Of a DNA stretch of 64,000 nucleotides, positions 43,428-52,768 are shown one piece after another. The stretch covers positions 1 through 64,000 of the forward strand of contig JAYZXF010000011.1 of the NCBI GenBank assembly GCA_036141575.1, in the 5' to 3' direction. Within the stretch, counting starts at the first letter, position 1; each line of letters opens with the position of its first letter. The notes under the pieces were generated by a model. It did not search any database and was not told where the DNA came from. It saw only the letters and a program-made list of their open reading frames with translations. The position numbers and the translations under genes were made by a program. Source of the stretch: Pseudomonadota bacterium. Lineage in GTDB: Bacteria > Pseudomonadota > Alphaproteobacteria > UBA2136 > JAPKEQ01.

Positions 43428-43485
43428 CTATTAAATAGCGCAACCACTGTTGCTACAAATGTTAACGTGTCCTTTAATTAAGTTC

Positions 43486-43518
43486 ATTAAAAAGCGCCCC
43501 AGACGGGGCGCTTTTTTT
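43486..43518. terminator. Bidirectional terminator between GNAT gene and ahcY
   Basis: GCGCCCC (43494-43500) and GGGGCGC (43505-43511) form a stem with an AGAC loop, flanked by a short A run on the left and T7 on the right, so it can act for both converging genes. Confidence 0.9.
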
Positions 43519-43528
43519 ATGCCGTGTG

Positions 43529-44842
43529 TTAGTAGCGGTATGTTTCTGGCTTGTATGGACCTTCAACTGGTACATCAATGTACTCCGCTTGCTTGCTTGT
43601 CAGCTCAGTCAGCTTTACGCCAAGCTTATCGAGGTGTAGGCGTGCAACTTTCTCATCAAGGTGACGAGGCAGTACATGTACGCCAATATCATACTTGTCA
43701 GCGTGGTTCCAAAGCTCAATCTGTGCAACCACTTGGTTTGTGAAGCTGCAGCTCATCACAAAGCTTGGGTGGCCTGTTGCACAACCAAGGTTAACTAGGC
43801 GGCCTTCAGCAAGCAGTACAATGCTGTTGCCGTTGTTCAGGTGAACCATGTGTACCTGTGGCTTTACTTCTGTCCATTTGAAGTTACGCAGCGCGTCAAC
43901 TTGGATCTCTGTATCAAAGTGACCGATGTTACACACAATGGCGTGGTCTTTCATCTTCAGCATGTTATCAGCTGTGATGACATCAATGTTACCAGTTGTT
44001 GTTACAAAGATATCAGCGTCTTCAACAATGCTATCAAGCGTGTTTACTTCGTAACCTTCCATCGCAGCTTGTAGTGCGTTGATTGGGTCAATTTCAGTTA
44101 CGATTACGCGAGAACCTTGGCTCTTAAGGGCTTGTGCACAGCCTTTACCAACATCACCGTAACCACAAACAACAGAGATTTTACCAGCAATCATTACATC
44201 AGTTGCGCGCTTGATACCGTCAAGTAGAGACTCACGGCAACCGTAAAGGTTATCAAATTTAGATTTTGTTACACTGTCGTTCACGTTGATGGCAGGAAGC
44301 TTAAGCTCACCTTTTTTCATCATCTGCTGAAGCATGTGAACACCTGTTGTTGTTTCTTCACTTACACCTTTAATGTCGTCAAGAAGCTCAGGGTACTCTT
44401 TATGAATAAGTGTTGTTAGGTCACCACCATCATCAAGAAGGATGTTTGGTGTCCAGCCGTTCGGGCCTTTTACAGTGTCGCGGATGCAATCCCAAAACTC
44501 ATCGTCCGTTTCGCCTTTCCAAGCAAAAGTTGGGATGCCTGCAGCAGCCATAGCAGCGGCAGCTTGGTCTTGTGTAGAAAAGATGTTGCAGCTACTCCAG
44601 CGGATTTCAGCACCAAGGTCAATCAGTGTTTCCATAAGAACGGCTGTTTGAATTGTCATATGCAAGCAACCTGCAATACGTGCGCCTTTAAGTGGAGCCT
44701 TGCCAGCGTACTCTTTACGCAATGCCATAAGGCCTGGCATTTCTTGCTCAGCCAGTGTAATTTCTTTGCGGCCCCATTCTGCGAGGCTAATGTCTTTAAC
44801 TTTGTAGTCTGTAAATGTTTCAGCTGTAGCTGTGTTTCCCAT
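43529..44842 (-). CDS. ahcY: S-adenosylhomocysteine hydrolase
   Basis: This is a 437-residue protein. It has the NAD-binding [13 protein letters not shown] motif near residue 225, a substrate region beginning [16 protein letters not shown], the [15 protein letters not shown] segment and the C-terminal signature ending KPETYRY. It hydrolyses S-adenosylhomocysteine to adenosine and homocysteine, recycling the methyl-donor by-product. Length and termini are normal. The leader upstream (to about 45000) holds two hairpins. Confidence 0.98.
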   Translation of the reverse strand: MGNTATAETFTDYKVKDISLAEWGRKEITLAEQEMPGLMALRKEYAGKAPLKGARIAGCLHMTIQTAVLMETLIDLGAEIRWSSCNIFSTQDQAAAAMAAAGIPTFAWKGETDDEFWDCIRDTVKGPNGWTPNILLDDGGDLTTLIHKEYPELLDDIKGVSEETTTGVHMLQQMMKKGELKLPAINVNDSVTKSKFDNLYGCRESLLDGIKRATDVMIAGKISVVCGYGDVGKGCAQALKSQGSRVIVTEIDPINALQAAMEGYEVNTLDSIVEDADIFVTTTGNIDVITADNMLKMKDHAIVCNIGHFDTEIQVDALRNFKWTEVKPQVHMVHLNNGNSIVLLAEGRLVNLGCATGHPSFVMSCSFTNQVVAQIELWNHADKYDIGVHVLPRHLDEKVARLHLDKLGVKLTELTSKQAEYIDVPVEGPYKPETYRY

Positions 44843-44945
44843 TACTAAAATCCTATTTGTGTGGTTACCTTTTTCCGTTTTTGTCAGACTTTAAGTAGGA
44901 GAACTACTTTGCAGCTGCCAAAAAAGAAAAAATCTATCCCAAAAT

Positions 44946-44978
44946 AAGGCTTTTGCCTTGTACCTTAACCGTTAAGGT
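44946..44978 (-). promoter_or_regulatory. Paired inverted repeats in the ahcY leader
   Basis: AAGGC-TTTT-GCCTT at 44946-44959 is followed by ACCTTAAC-C-GTTAAGGT at 44962-44978, about 105-135 bases upstream of the ahcY start. They could be an operator or a structured leader. I could not match them to the SAH riboswitch consensus. Confidence 0.35.
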
Positions 44979-44994
44979 TTTTGGGGGCAGTATT

Positions 44995-45040
44995 AAAAGC
45001 AAAAGGCCTGCCTTAATACGTGATCGTATTAAGCCAGACC
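44995..45040 (-). terminator. Terminator after the glutamate dehydrogenase gene
   Basis: On the + strand GGCCTGCCTTAATACG (45005-45020) and CGTATTAAGCCAGACC (45025-45040) form a 16-position stem with one mismatch and one G-T pair. On the minus strand TTTTGCTTTT follows. Confidence 0.85.
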
Positions 45041-45061
45041 CCGCCTAAAAAGGCAATCATT

Positions 45062-48000
45062 TTAAGATTTTGCTGTTAGGCCTCTCAGTTGGCCAATGAT
45101 GCTGTTAATGTGTGCAATGCCAACACCATCAAGGCGCTTGAGTTCTGCCACCATAGAGAGGTAGTTATCCAGGCGTTCAGACCTTTCCTCTGACCATTCT
45201 TTGAGTGCTGCATCTTGACCACAGTTTTTGCTGAGGGCCATAACGCCTCGTGTACCTTGGCGCTGTGCAGTGTAGATGGCTTCAATCAGTGAAAGGACAG
45301 CCACACGTTCCCAGTTGTTTGTGACTGGAATCGCACGCGTGATATCAATCACCGTACCAAGCTTAAGCGTTTCACCAAGGCTGAAGTGAAGTTTCGTCAC
45401 TTCCTCAGGCTTACACCCTTCTTCAAGGATGATCTTACTGATATCAGCCATACTGTTGAGTGTCGGCAGTTTGCTAAACACATCAACATCTTTCTTCGGT
45501 AGGCCTTTCTTCGTCCACTCTTTCGCACGCTTTTCAACAATTTTACCGTGAGCAGGTGTCACTGGTTTTTGTAGAATTGTTTCAAGCTTGGTAAACGATG
45601 GCTTGTAAGTATCAATGATGTCTTTAATGCCGTTTTCAATATCAGCATTACGGATTAACCAGTAACTTACCGCTTCAACAAGCTTCTTCACTGTGCGGAG
45701 CATATCGCGTTGGTGCTCAGCTGAAATCTTGTTATCAAGCATTTCGGCTTTTTTGTACCAGCGCTCAGCATCAAGCAAACGAGAGGCTGCAATATGTGCT
45801 TTCGCAACGGTCTCTACAGATGAACCTGTCTCGTTCACCATACGGTACGTGTATGTCAGCCCCATACGGTTAACGAGCTCGTTAGAAACAACTGTTGCAA
45901 TGATTTCACGCTTTAGACGGTGGTTGTTAATTTCCGCTGTGTACTTCTTGCGCAGAACTTCTGGGAAGTAATGGAAGAGGTAGCTCTCAAGCGCTTTGTC
46001 ATCAATCATGTCTGTATCAAGAAGGATACTGAAGATATCCATCTTCACATAAGCCATCAGTACTGAAAGTTCCGGGCGTGTGAGGCCTTTCTTGTTTTGA
46101 GCACGATCTGCAAACTCATCATCAGATGGCAGGAACTCAAGCTCACGATCCAGGAAGTCTTCTTTCTCAAGGTCGCGCGTGAGGCGTGCGTAAGTGTCAA
46201 GAGATTCAATACTGACTTGCTCAGCAATTGTGAGAATTTGAGCTTGGAGGTAGTTATCACGCAGAACGTGTTTTGCAACATCGTCTGTCATTTCTTCAAG
46301 AAGTGCAGAGCGCTTCTTCTCTGTGAGCTTACCTTTTTCATGTACAGCATTTAGAAGAATCTTGATGTTTACTTCATTATCCGAGCAGTCTACACCTGCA
46401 CTGTTATCAATGGCGTCTGTGTTAACAAGGCCGCCTTTACGGGCAAACTCAATACGACCAAGTTGTGTCGCACCAAGGTTACCCCCTTCACCAAAGACCT
46501 TAGCACCCAGCTCTTCACCGTTAATACGGATCTGATCGTTGGCACGGTCGCTGGCATCAGCATGTGTTTCAGTTTTGCTCTTAATGAATGTCCCGATACC
46601 ACCGTTCCAGAAGAGGTCTGTTTTCATCATAAGGATGGCGCGCATAATTTCATTTGGCGTCGCTTTATCCTTATTGATGCCAAGCATCTTCTTCATTTCT
46701 TTTGTCAGCTCAATAGATTTATCATGGCGAGAGAAGACGCCACCACCTTTAGAGATGAGTTTCGGGTTGTAATCTGTCCACTGTGAGTGCTTCTCATGGA
46801 AGAGGCGGTTACGCTCTTTCCAAGATTTCGCAGCATTTGGTGTTGGGTCAATAAAGATGTGCATGTGGTTAAAGGCTGCAACCAATTGCGTATGCTTAGA
46901 AAGCAGCATGCCGTTACCAAATACGTCACCGGCCATGTCACCAATGGCAACACATGTGAAGTCTTCAGTCTGGATATCTTTACCAAGTGTACGGAAGTGG
47001 TGTTTCACACATTCCCATGCACCACGGGCGGTAATCCCCATCTTCTTGTGGTCGTAACCGTTTGAGCCACCAGATGCGAAAGCATCCCCGAGCCAGAAGC
47101 CGTTGTTCTTCACTGACCAAAACTGTGTTGTGTTCTCTGCAACGCTATTGGCAATATCAGAGAAAGTTGCTGTTCCTTTATCCGCAGCAACAACAAGGTA
47201 TGGGTCGTCTCCGTCATGACGCATCACTTCACGTGGTGGCACCACTTTACCGTCAATCAGGTTATCTGTAATGCTGAGAAGATGTGTAATAAAGCTAGAG
47301 TAACGCTTCTCAACCACAGCCATTAGTTCGCCGCGCTCTTTTGGTAGGTCATGCTTAATGATGAAGCCACCTTTGGCACCGAGAGGAACAATCACAGAGT
47401 TTTTCGTCATCTGTGTTTTCATCAGGCCAAGAATTTCCGTACGGAAATCTTCATGACGATCAGACCAGCGCAGGCCACCACGAGCAATCTTACCGCCACG
47501 TAGGTGTACGCCTTCAAAGAGACTGTCATACACAAAGATCTCAAACATTGGTGCAGGGCTTGGCATACCAGGTACTTTTGCACTGTCTAGTTTGAAACAA
47601 ATTGTATCTGTATCATTTTTACGTTGCCATGCATTTGTACGCAGAATTGCCTGTGTGAGTTCCATAATGCGACGCAGAATCGTGTCTTCATCAAGTACGC
47701 TTACTTGGGCAAGATCAGTTTCAATAGCTTTAATGGCAGCTTTGACTTTGCCTGAACGACCTGTGATGTTTTCAGGAGTCATGCGAATATCAAAGAGATC
47801 TACAAGCTTCTTCGCAATATGGGCATGTTTAATGAGTGTGCTACGTACGTAGTCACTGCCGTGACGTCCACCTACTTGCTTTAGGTACGCAACAAACGCG
47901 CGTAGAATCACAATTTGACGCACTGTCATGCCAGCTGCAACAATCAGTCCGTTTAGTGTGTCACTCTCAAGTGTGCCGGCCCATGCAGACTCTAAAGCAC

Positions 48001-49903
48001 CTGTGAGAATGCCCAGAGATTCTGGATTCTCAAGGTTACCACCAATACGGCTTGTTACCCCAAACTCGTGCATCCAAATTGGGTTTGCATCACTTGCAAC
48101 ACGTACGCGATTTGGTTGTTCGTTATTTACAAATAGCCCCATGTTATCAAGGATCGGCATAATGTCAGATAGGTTGACACGTTTGCCGTCTCTAAACACT
48201 TTTAGGCGTGCTTGTACTTCGCCACCACATGGCGTAATACCCACATGGAGAGACTTACCTGCGCGAATCGCTTCAAGGTGTTTAATGTCCTTGGCAGCAA
48301 TGCTTGCTGGTGTATTTTCTTTATAGCCTTCGCGGAAAGCTTCTTTATAAGCGATAAATAGAGAGTTTCCTTTTTGGTCACCGTAAAGCTTCGCCATTTC
48401 AGTGCGTAGAGAATCATCCCAGCTACGAACTGTTTCAATAATGAGGCGTTCAACAATGCTGTCATCTGTATTGATGGTTGTTGTCTTTGTACGAATCTTA
48501 AAGAAGAGGCGCGTCAGAGCAGACTCACCATATGTTGTTGAGTACTCAATATCTTCACCATTGTAAGCGTCCATCAGAATGCGAATGATCTTTTTACGAA
48601 TGGTACTGTTCATACGGTCCCTTGGTAGGAACACCATAACAGTCACAAGACGTTCACGACCTTCACGGCGTGCAAACATACGTACTTTTTGGCGTTCACT
48701 GAGGTGAACAATACCGTTTGAAATGCGACGTAGATCAGAAAGATCAATCTGGAAAAGCTCATCTTTCGGGTATGTTTCTAGAATGTTTGCAAGGGCTTTG
48801 AAGTTGTGTGTATCAGAACCTTGGTTTGCAGCGTCATCTAGAATGGTTTGGATTTTTTGACGAACGATTGGAATTTCACGGGCAGGCGTTGTGTAAGCCT
48901 TAGATGTGAAGAGGCCCATAAAGCGGTGTTCACCAATGAGTTTACCTTTTTTATCGTATTGCTTAATCCCGATGTAATCCATATCCACACGGCGGTGTAC
49001 AGGAGACTTATCTAGACCTTTTGTGATGTTCACAAGGTGGTTGTCACGCATGTTATGGGCAAGGTTTGGGGCAAGGTTTGCAAAGGCAACAGGCGTTTTA
49101 ACTGAAGACTCATCATGAGAGAGAATTCCAAGTCCAGTCCCTTTTGTCATGCCAAGGTAGTCATCATCCACTTTATGTGTAATGTCGTAGTGGCGGTAGC
49201 CAAGGAAAACAAAGTTGCCATCAATCAGCCATTTGAGGAATGTGATGTCTTCTTTGCTATCGTTTGAAAGCTTCATTTTCTTTGCGTCATGCTCAGCAAT
49301 AATTTCTTGCAGTTTTGCTGTCATTTTCGGAAAGTCGCGTGATACTGCACGCGCTTTCATCATCACATTTTCAAGGCTTGTTTTTACATCACGAAGGAGT
49401 TTGTCATCTTCAATGCGGTCAAATTCAATATGAACAAGAGATTCAGGCTGGAATGTTTGATCTTTTTCTGCGCGCTGACCAACATCTGTAAAGTCTTTTA
49501 CCTCGCCTGAAGGCGTACGCTTTGTCAGGAGTACCGGGTGGAATGTGTGGTGCACATCAAGGCCGCGGCGGTTAATCTCTGACCAAACAGAATCAACAAG
49601 GAATGGCTGGTCTGGCATATGAACTTCAGCAACAGTATGGCGTGTGTATGGAGGGTTATGTACACGTACAAACACTTCGCCTTTCCAAGATGTTTGGAAC
49701 ACGCTGTAAACGCTTTGGATGTGACTGATTACAGCCTCATCATTCAAGAAATCATACTCCACAAGAGGGAGGCCTCTAAAGTAAGCTTCAGCAAAAGCAG
49801 CAAGCTCTTTCTTACCAGTCACCTTCGCTTTGCTTAGAATACCTTGGCAGTAATCGTTGAGTGTTTGTGGATTTTTAACCGTTTTCAGCGCAGTTTTGCC
49901 CAT
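45062..49903 (-). CDS. gdhB: Large NAD-specific glutamate dehydrogenase
   Basis: This 1613-residue protein is the 180-kDa class of NAD-dependent glutamate dehydrogenases. It converts glutamate to 2-oxoglutarate and ammonia. The start at 49903 (MGKTALKTVKN) has AAGGAACG just upstream; an upstream in-frame ATG adds 14 residues. The central part contains HLRGGKIARGGLRWSDRHED followed by MKTQMTKNSVIVPLGAKGGF, the diagnostic catalytic segment, and FGEGGNLGATQLGRIEFA, part of the nucleotide-binding region. N- and C-terminal regulatory domains are present at full length. Gene name follows common usage for this class. Confidence 0.96.
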   Translation of the reverse strand: MGKTALKTVKNPQTLNDYCQGILSKAKVTGKKELAAFAEAYFRGLPLVEYDFLNDEAVISHIQSVYSVFQTSWKGEVFVRVHNPPYTRHTVAEVHMPDQPFLVDSVWSEINRRGLDVHHTFHPVLLTKRTPSGEVKDFTDVGQRAEKDQTFQPESLVHIEFDRIEDDKLLRDVKTSLENVMMKARAVSRDFPKMTAKLQEIIAEHDAKKMKLSNDSKEDITFLKWLIDGNFVFLGYRHYDITHKVDDDYLGMTKGTGLGILSHDESSVKTPVAFANLAPNLAHNMRDNHLVNITKGLDKSPVHRRVDMDYIGIKQYDKKGKLIGEHRFMGLFTSKAYTTPAREIPIVRQKIQTILDDAANQGSDTHNFKALANILETYPKDELFQIDLSDLRRISNGIVHLSERQKVRMFARREGRERLVTVMVFLPRDRMNSTIRKKIIRILMDAYNGEDIEYSTTYGESALTRLFFKIRTKTTTINTDDSIVERLIIETVRSWDDSLRTEMAKLYGDQKGNSLFIAYKEAFREGYKENTPASIAAKDIKHLEAIRAGKSLHVGITPCGGEVQARLKVFRDGKRVNLSDIMPILDNMGLFVNNEQPNRVRVASDANPIWMHEFGVTSRIGGNLENPESLGILTGALESAWAGTLESDTLNGLIVAAGMTVRQIVILRAFVAYLKQVGGRHGSDYVRSTLIKHAHIAKKLVDLFDIRMTPENITGRSGKVKAAIKAIETDLAQVSVLDEDTILRRIMELTQAILRTNAWQRKNDTDTICFKLDSAKVPGMPSPAPMFEIFVYDSLFEGVHLRGGKIARGGLRWSDRHEDFRTEILGLMKTQMTKNSVIVPLGAKGGFIIKHDLPKERGELMAVVEKRYSSFITHLLSITDNLIDGKVVPPREVMRHDGDDPYLVVAADKGTATFSDIANSVAENTTQFWSVKNNGFWLGDAFASGGSNGYDHKKMGITARGAWECVKHHFRTLGKDIQTEDFTCVAIGDMAGDVFGNGMLLSKHTQLVAAFNHMHIFIDPTPNAAKSWKERNRLFHEKHSQWTDYNPKLISKGGGVFSRHDKSIELTKEMKKMLGINKDKATPNEIMRAILMMKTDLFWNGGIGTFIKSKTETHADASDRANDQIRINGEELGAKVFGEGGNLGATQLGRIEFARKGGLVNTDAIDNSAGVDCSDNEVNIKILLNAVHEKGKLTEKKRSALLEEMTDDVAKHVLRDNYLQAQILTIAEQVSIESLDTYARLTRDLEKEDFLDRELEFLPSDDEFADRAQNKKGLTRPELSVLMAYVKMDIFSILLDTDMIDDKALESYLFHYFPEVLRKKYTAEINNHRLKREIIATVVSNELVNRMGLTYTYRMVNETGSSVETVAKAHIAASRLLDAERWYKKAEMLDNKISAEHQRDMLRTVKKLVEAVSYWLIRNADIENGIKDIIDTYKPSFTKLETILQKPVTPAHGKIVEKRAKEWTKKGLPKKDVDVFSKLPTLNSMADISKIILEEGCKPEEVTKLHFSLGETLKLGTVIDITRAIPVTNNWERVAVLSLIEAIYTAQRQGTRGVMALSKNCGQDAALKEWSEERSERLDNYLSMVAELKRLDGVGIAHINSIIGQLRGLTAKS

Positions 49904-50025
49904 GAGTGAGCGTTCCTTGTTTTTAGTTAAATGTAGCAAACTCACTCATTTCATCTACTAAGCCGTGCTGCAAATCCTTGGTTTTGCAAGCCCATTGCTC
50001 ATGTACATTTACGTACACTGCGCGA

Positions 50026-50070
50026 TGGTTTTTAAAACCAAATATTTTCGCTATGGCTTAGCGAAGATAT
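50026..50070 (-). repeat. Hairpins in the leader upstream of gdh
   Basis: TGGTTTT-T-AAAACCA spans 50026-50040, and ATATTTTCGCTA (50042-50053) pairs with TAGCGAAGATAT (50059-50070) in a 12-position stem with one G-T. The 281-base gap 49904-50184 contains no gene that I can support. The stems could be a structured gdh leader or an end for the upstream small genes. Confidence 0.5.
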
Positions 50071-50184
50071 GAATAACTTTGTTTATCAGTATAAACGCTG
50101 CACCGTGCCGCGCAGAAGCAAATCCGCAATTCTCAGATAAAGTTGTTATGTGATTCTCAGATGGGGGTGTGTCTCATGCGCCGA

Positions 50185-50505
50185 TTAGGCGAGCGTATCG
50201 ATCGCTTCGTCCATCATTTCATCGGTCGTTTTCATCACTTCAAGGCTGGCTTTATAGGCATGTTCCGCAAATTTCATATCCATAATGCCAAACAGTGGAT
50301 CCGATGTGTTTTGCGATGAAAGATAAGTTGAACTATCGAGTGTGATTTCCTCGTTAAAAGAGGCAGCAAGTTCATTGGCGCTTGCAGCAAAGCTATCTGT
50401 TGTTGCTTTGGCGGCTGCTGAAAAATCGCGAGATGACTTTTGAATGCCGCGAACAGATGTATTGAGCGCAGATGCGAGGCTTGCAGTTTGGTTGGTAATA
50501 TCCAT
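50185..50505 (-). CDS. Small protein with flagellar-axial-like C-terminal helix
   Basis: This 106-residue protein starts at an ATG with AGGAGG upstream. The N-terminal 55 residues are Ala/Ser/Thr-rich and helical. The C-terminal segment DMKFAEHAYKASLEVMKTTD followed by EMMDEAIDTLA resembles the terminal helix of flagellar rod/hook proteins (pattern A-x-x-Y-x-A-x-x-x-x-x-T-x-D-E-M). There is no flagellar gene nearby. It is the last of three small adjacent genes on this strand. Function unknown; the similarity may be convergent. Confidence 0.6.
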   Translation of the reverse strand: MDITNQTASLASALNTSVRGIQKSSRDFSAAAKATTDSFAASANELAASFNEEITLDSSTYLSSQNTSDPLFGIMDMKFAEHAYKASLEVMKTTDEMMDEAIDTLA

Positions 50506-50516
50506 GTGCGTGCCTC

Positions 50517-50816
50517 CTAAACCGAAAAATCTACGGCTGATCCAACAGAATCAAGCAGGGCTGATGTCAGTGAAGCTGACGCTGTAAGGTTATTCATAGC
50601 ATCAACAAGGCTTGAGGAAGAGTGGTTGAGCATTTCTGCTGCGACCATGGTTTCAAGAGAAACCATTTCACCGCTAGCATTCTCAAAGGCGAGGCCTTCT
50701 GGAATTTGCGGTGCATAAACTTTACTAAAGGCCGCAGCCAAATTTGCTGTCTGATTCGACAGTTGTGGCGTGCTTCCCATAATAAGCGCGTTTATGTTTG
50801 CAGTAATACTGTTCAA
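50517..50816 (-). CDS. Small Ala/Ser-rich hypothetical protein (TTG start)
   Basis: This is a 99-residue protein. The TTG start at 50816 is supported by AAGGGGAG about six bases upstream; an internal ATG twelve codons later is possible. The sequence is Ala/Ser/Asn/Leu-rich (for example SNQTANLAAAFSKVY and TASASLTSALLDSVGSAV), with NQTANLA echoing NQTASLA in the neighbour at 50185-50505, so the two could be related. The stop codon lies within the ribosome binding region of that neighbour, so translation is probably coupled. Function unknown. Confidence 0.55.
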   Translation of the reverse strand: MNSITANINALIMGSTPQLSNQTANLAAAFSKVYAPQIPEGLAFENASGEMVSLETMVAAEMLNHSSSSLVDAMNNLTASASLTSALLDSVGSAVDFSV

Positions 50817-50876
50817 CAGAACTCCCCTTGTTCTCTGCTTCTACTTATACTTATGGCTCTGTACGCGAGTTTTTCC

Positions 50877-51242
50877 TCACATCCCTGCCATCATGATACC
50901 AATCATCTTGGCGTGCGTCGTCAAAATATCATTTTCGAGCTTAATGGACGCTTCATACGAGCGGAACATTTGTGTGGACTGTGCAACGTCCATGGCTCCA
51001 ACTTGTTGTAGCGCGTCACTGACTTGCACGCTGTCAGCATCTGGCGTTAAAAACTCTGCCAGAAGTGGCGCAAGACGGTCTGTATCGTTTATGGCTCCAA
51101 AACCTGGCCTATTATCAAAGCCAGCAAAGCCGTTGGCGATATTCATAGAGTGAATATCAAACTGCGGATTTGAGCTAAATACGCCCATTGAAGAGAGCTG
51201 CATAGAGCTCATAGGCATAGCCGGTGCGGCACCGATCATCAT
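50877..51242 (-). CDS. Small Met/Ala-rich hypothetical protein
   Basis: This 121-residue protein starts at an ATG with AAGGGGAAG upstream. The first third is Met/Ser/Pro-rich (PAMPMSSMQLSSMGVFS). The C-terminal helix MFRSYEASIKLENDILTTHA has the Y-E-A-S/N-x-x pattern seen in flagellar axial protein C-termini and in the neighbour at 50185-50505. It is first in the three-gene group. No signal peptide or membrane segment. Function unknown. Confidence 0.55.
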   Translation of the reverse strand: MMIGAAPAMPMSSMQLSSMGVFSSNPQFDIHSMNIANGFAGFDNRPGFGAINDTDRLAPLLAEFLTPDADSVQVSDALQQVGAMDVAQSTQMFRSYEASIKLENDILTTHAKMIGIMMAGM

Positions 51243-51522
51243 TGTGTAACTTCCCCTTATTGTTTTTATAAGTGTCGTTAAATGGCTTGTTTGTGAGATT
51301 TTTTAATTTTTACTCAGCTTTTGCGGTTCGCATGTATATTTTTATACATTTACGCTTCCACAACTTCTAAAAATTAAAAACTCAGCACAAAGCAAATTCT
51401 TTCAAGCTCATTTTTCTTCCACTTCAGCTTTACTTTTATGTTGTATACAATTAATCTATGGGCTGACATGTGCCAGATTTAACATTGACAGAATAGCCAG
51501 AACGGCTACAAATAGAGCGTAT

Positions 51523-52224
51523 ATGAGTGAAAAGACTTACATTTTAGGGTTTGAAACAGCAGGCGACCAGTTTTCGCTGGCTTTGCTGTGCTATGAAAAT
51601 GGATCATACCAAACGCTCTTTACACATCATGAAATGGCTTATCGTGGCCAAGCAGAAGTTTTGCTTCCAACGCTAGAAAAAGCTTTGAAAGAAGCCTCTA
51701 TTACAAGGCATGACCTGTCTTTGGTTGTGACGGGTAAAGGCCCTGGCTCCTTTACAGGGGTGCGCGTGGGCTTAAGTGCAGCGCGGGGCCTTGGGGATAG
51801 TCTTGGCATTCCTGTGGTGGCTTTGCCTGTGACAGAAGTCATTTTAAAAGCAGTTGCAGATGAAAAACCTGCAACAGTATGGCTGACAGCTCATGGTGAA
51901 GATATCTATGTGCAAAACTTGAAAGCAGGCCAGTTGTCTGAGATTGTTTGCATCAAACGTTCAGAGGCACTTCTTCTGTTAGAAAAAGATCAGCTCTTAT
52001 GCGGAGATGGTATGCTTGAGGAACGCTCTATTGTTCCTGATTTTGTGGACTGTATATCTCTAGAGTATCCGCCAAAAGGCCGTTATGTTGATGCAGAAGT
52101 TCTTGCACGCTTAGGCCATGAAGCATCCCTCAAAGGTGAGGGAAGCAGTCTTAGCCCGCTTTATATTCGCCCACTTTCTTACAAAACAATTGCTGAGCGT
52201 GAAGCTTTAGCAGCAGCTAAATGA
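51523..52224 (+). CDS. tsaB: tRNA t6A biosynthesis protein TsaB
   Basis: This 233-residue ASKHA-fold protein has LVVTGKGPGSFTGVRVGLSA near residues 68-87, the TsaB/YeaZ signature. TsaB is the non-catalytic partner of TsaD in the threonylcarbamoyl transfer that makes t6A at position 37 of ANN-decoding tRNAs. Its stop overlaps the start of rimI by ATGA, an arrangement seen in many bacteria. The upstream 280 bases contain only a short palindrome, TTGTATACAA near 51451. Confidence 0.92.
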   Translation: MSEKTYILGFETAGDQFSLALLCYENGSYQTLFTHHEMAYRGQAEVLLPTLEKALKEASITRHDLSLVVTGKGPGSFTGVRVGLSAARGLGDSLGIPVVALPVTEVILKAVADEKPATVWLTAHGEDIYVQNLKAGQLSEIVCIKRSEALLLLEKDQLLCGDGMLEERSIVPDFVDCISLEYPPKGRYVDAEVLARLGHEASLKGEGSSLSPLYIRPLSYKTIAEREALAAAK

Positions 52225-52667
52225 TCCAAATACTCACCAAAGAGCATATTGCAGATATCGCTGATTTGGATCAGTTATGTTTTCCTGTTGGTTCTTTTCC
52301 TGAGGATGTGATTACGCCTATGTTCAATATGGACGGGTTTGTTGCGCTCGGTCAGTATGAGGGTGAACAGCTCATTTGTTGCCTGCTTGGTCATAGTATT
52401 TTTGATGAAGGTGAGCTTTGGAGCATTGCAACGCATCCTAACCATCGTGGAAAAGGGCTCGCGCAGGCTATTTTTAAACAGTTTGAAGACTTGGTCAAAA
52501 CTAAGGGTGTAGAACGCCTGTTTTGGGAAGTACGCGTGTCTAATACAGGGGCGCAGCGTTTTTATGATAAGCTTGGCGCAGAGTGCTTTGGTGAGCGTAA
52601 AGGATTCTACACATCAGAGGATAATTCTCCTGCTGAAGATGCACTTTTGTATCGTTACCAGTTTTAG
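52221..52667 (+). CDS. rimI: Ribosomal-protein-alanine N-acetyltransferase-like (RimI)
   Basis: This is a 148-residue GNAT protein. Motifs are ELWSIATHPNHRGKGLAQAI (acetyl-CoA binding) and RVSNTGAQRFYDKLGAECFG, as in RimI. RimI acetylates the N-terminal Ala of ribosomal protein S18. It overlaps tsaB by four bases and is the usual partner gene. Length is standard. Confidence 0.9.
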   Translation: MIQILTKEHIADIADLDQLCFPVGSFPEDVITPMFNMDGFVALGQYEGEQLICCLLGHSIFDEGELWSIATHPNHRGKGLAQAIFKQFEDLVKTKGVERLFWEVRVSNTGAQRFYDKLGAECFGERKGFYTSEDNSPAEDALLYRYQF

Positions 52668-52768
52668 GGCGTAACCCTCGCCCGATTTTTCTTGAAATCT
52701 GTATGCAATTCCGTTAGAACGGCAAGTAATTCCTAATCTTCTTTTTTACTTTTCTATGGAGATCTCTC

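Noticed and set aside
44843-45000. SAH riboswitch upstream of ahcY
   Set aside because: The location suits one, but the conserved core sequence is not recognisable; only simple inverted repeats are present.
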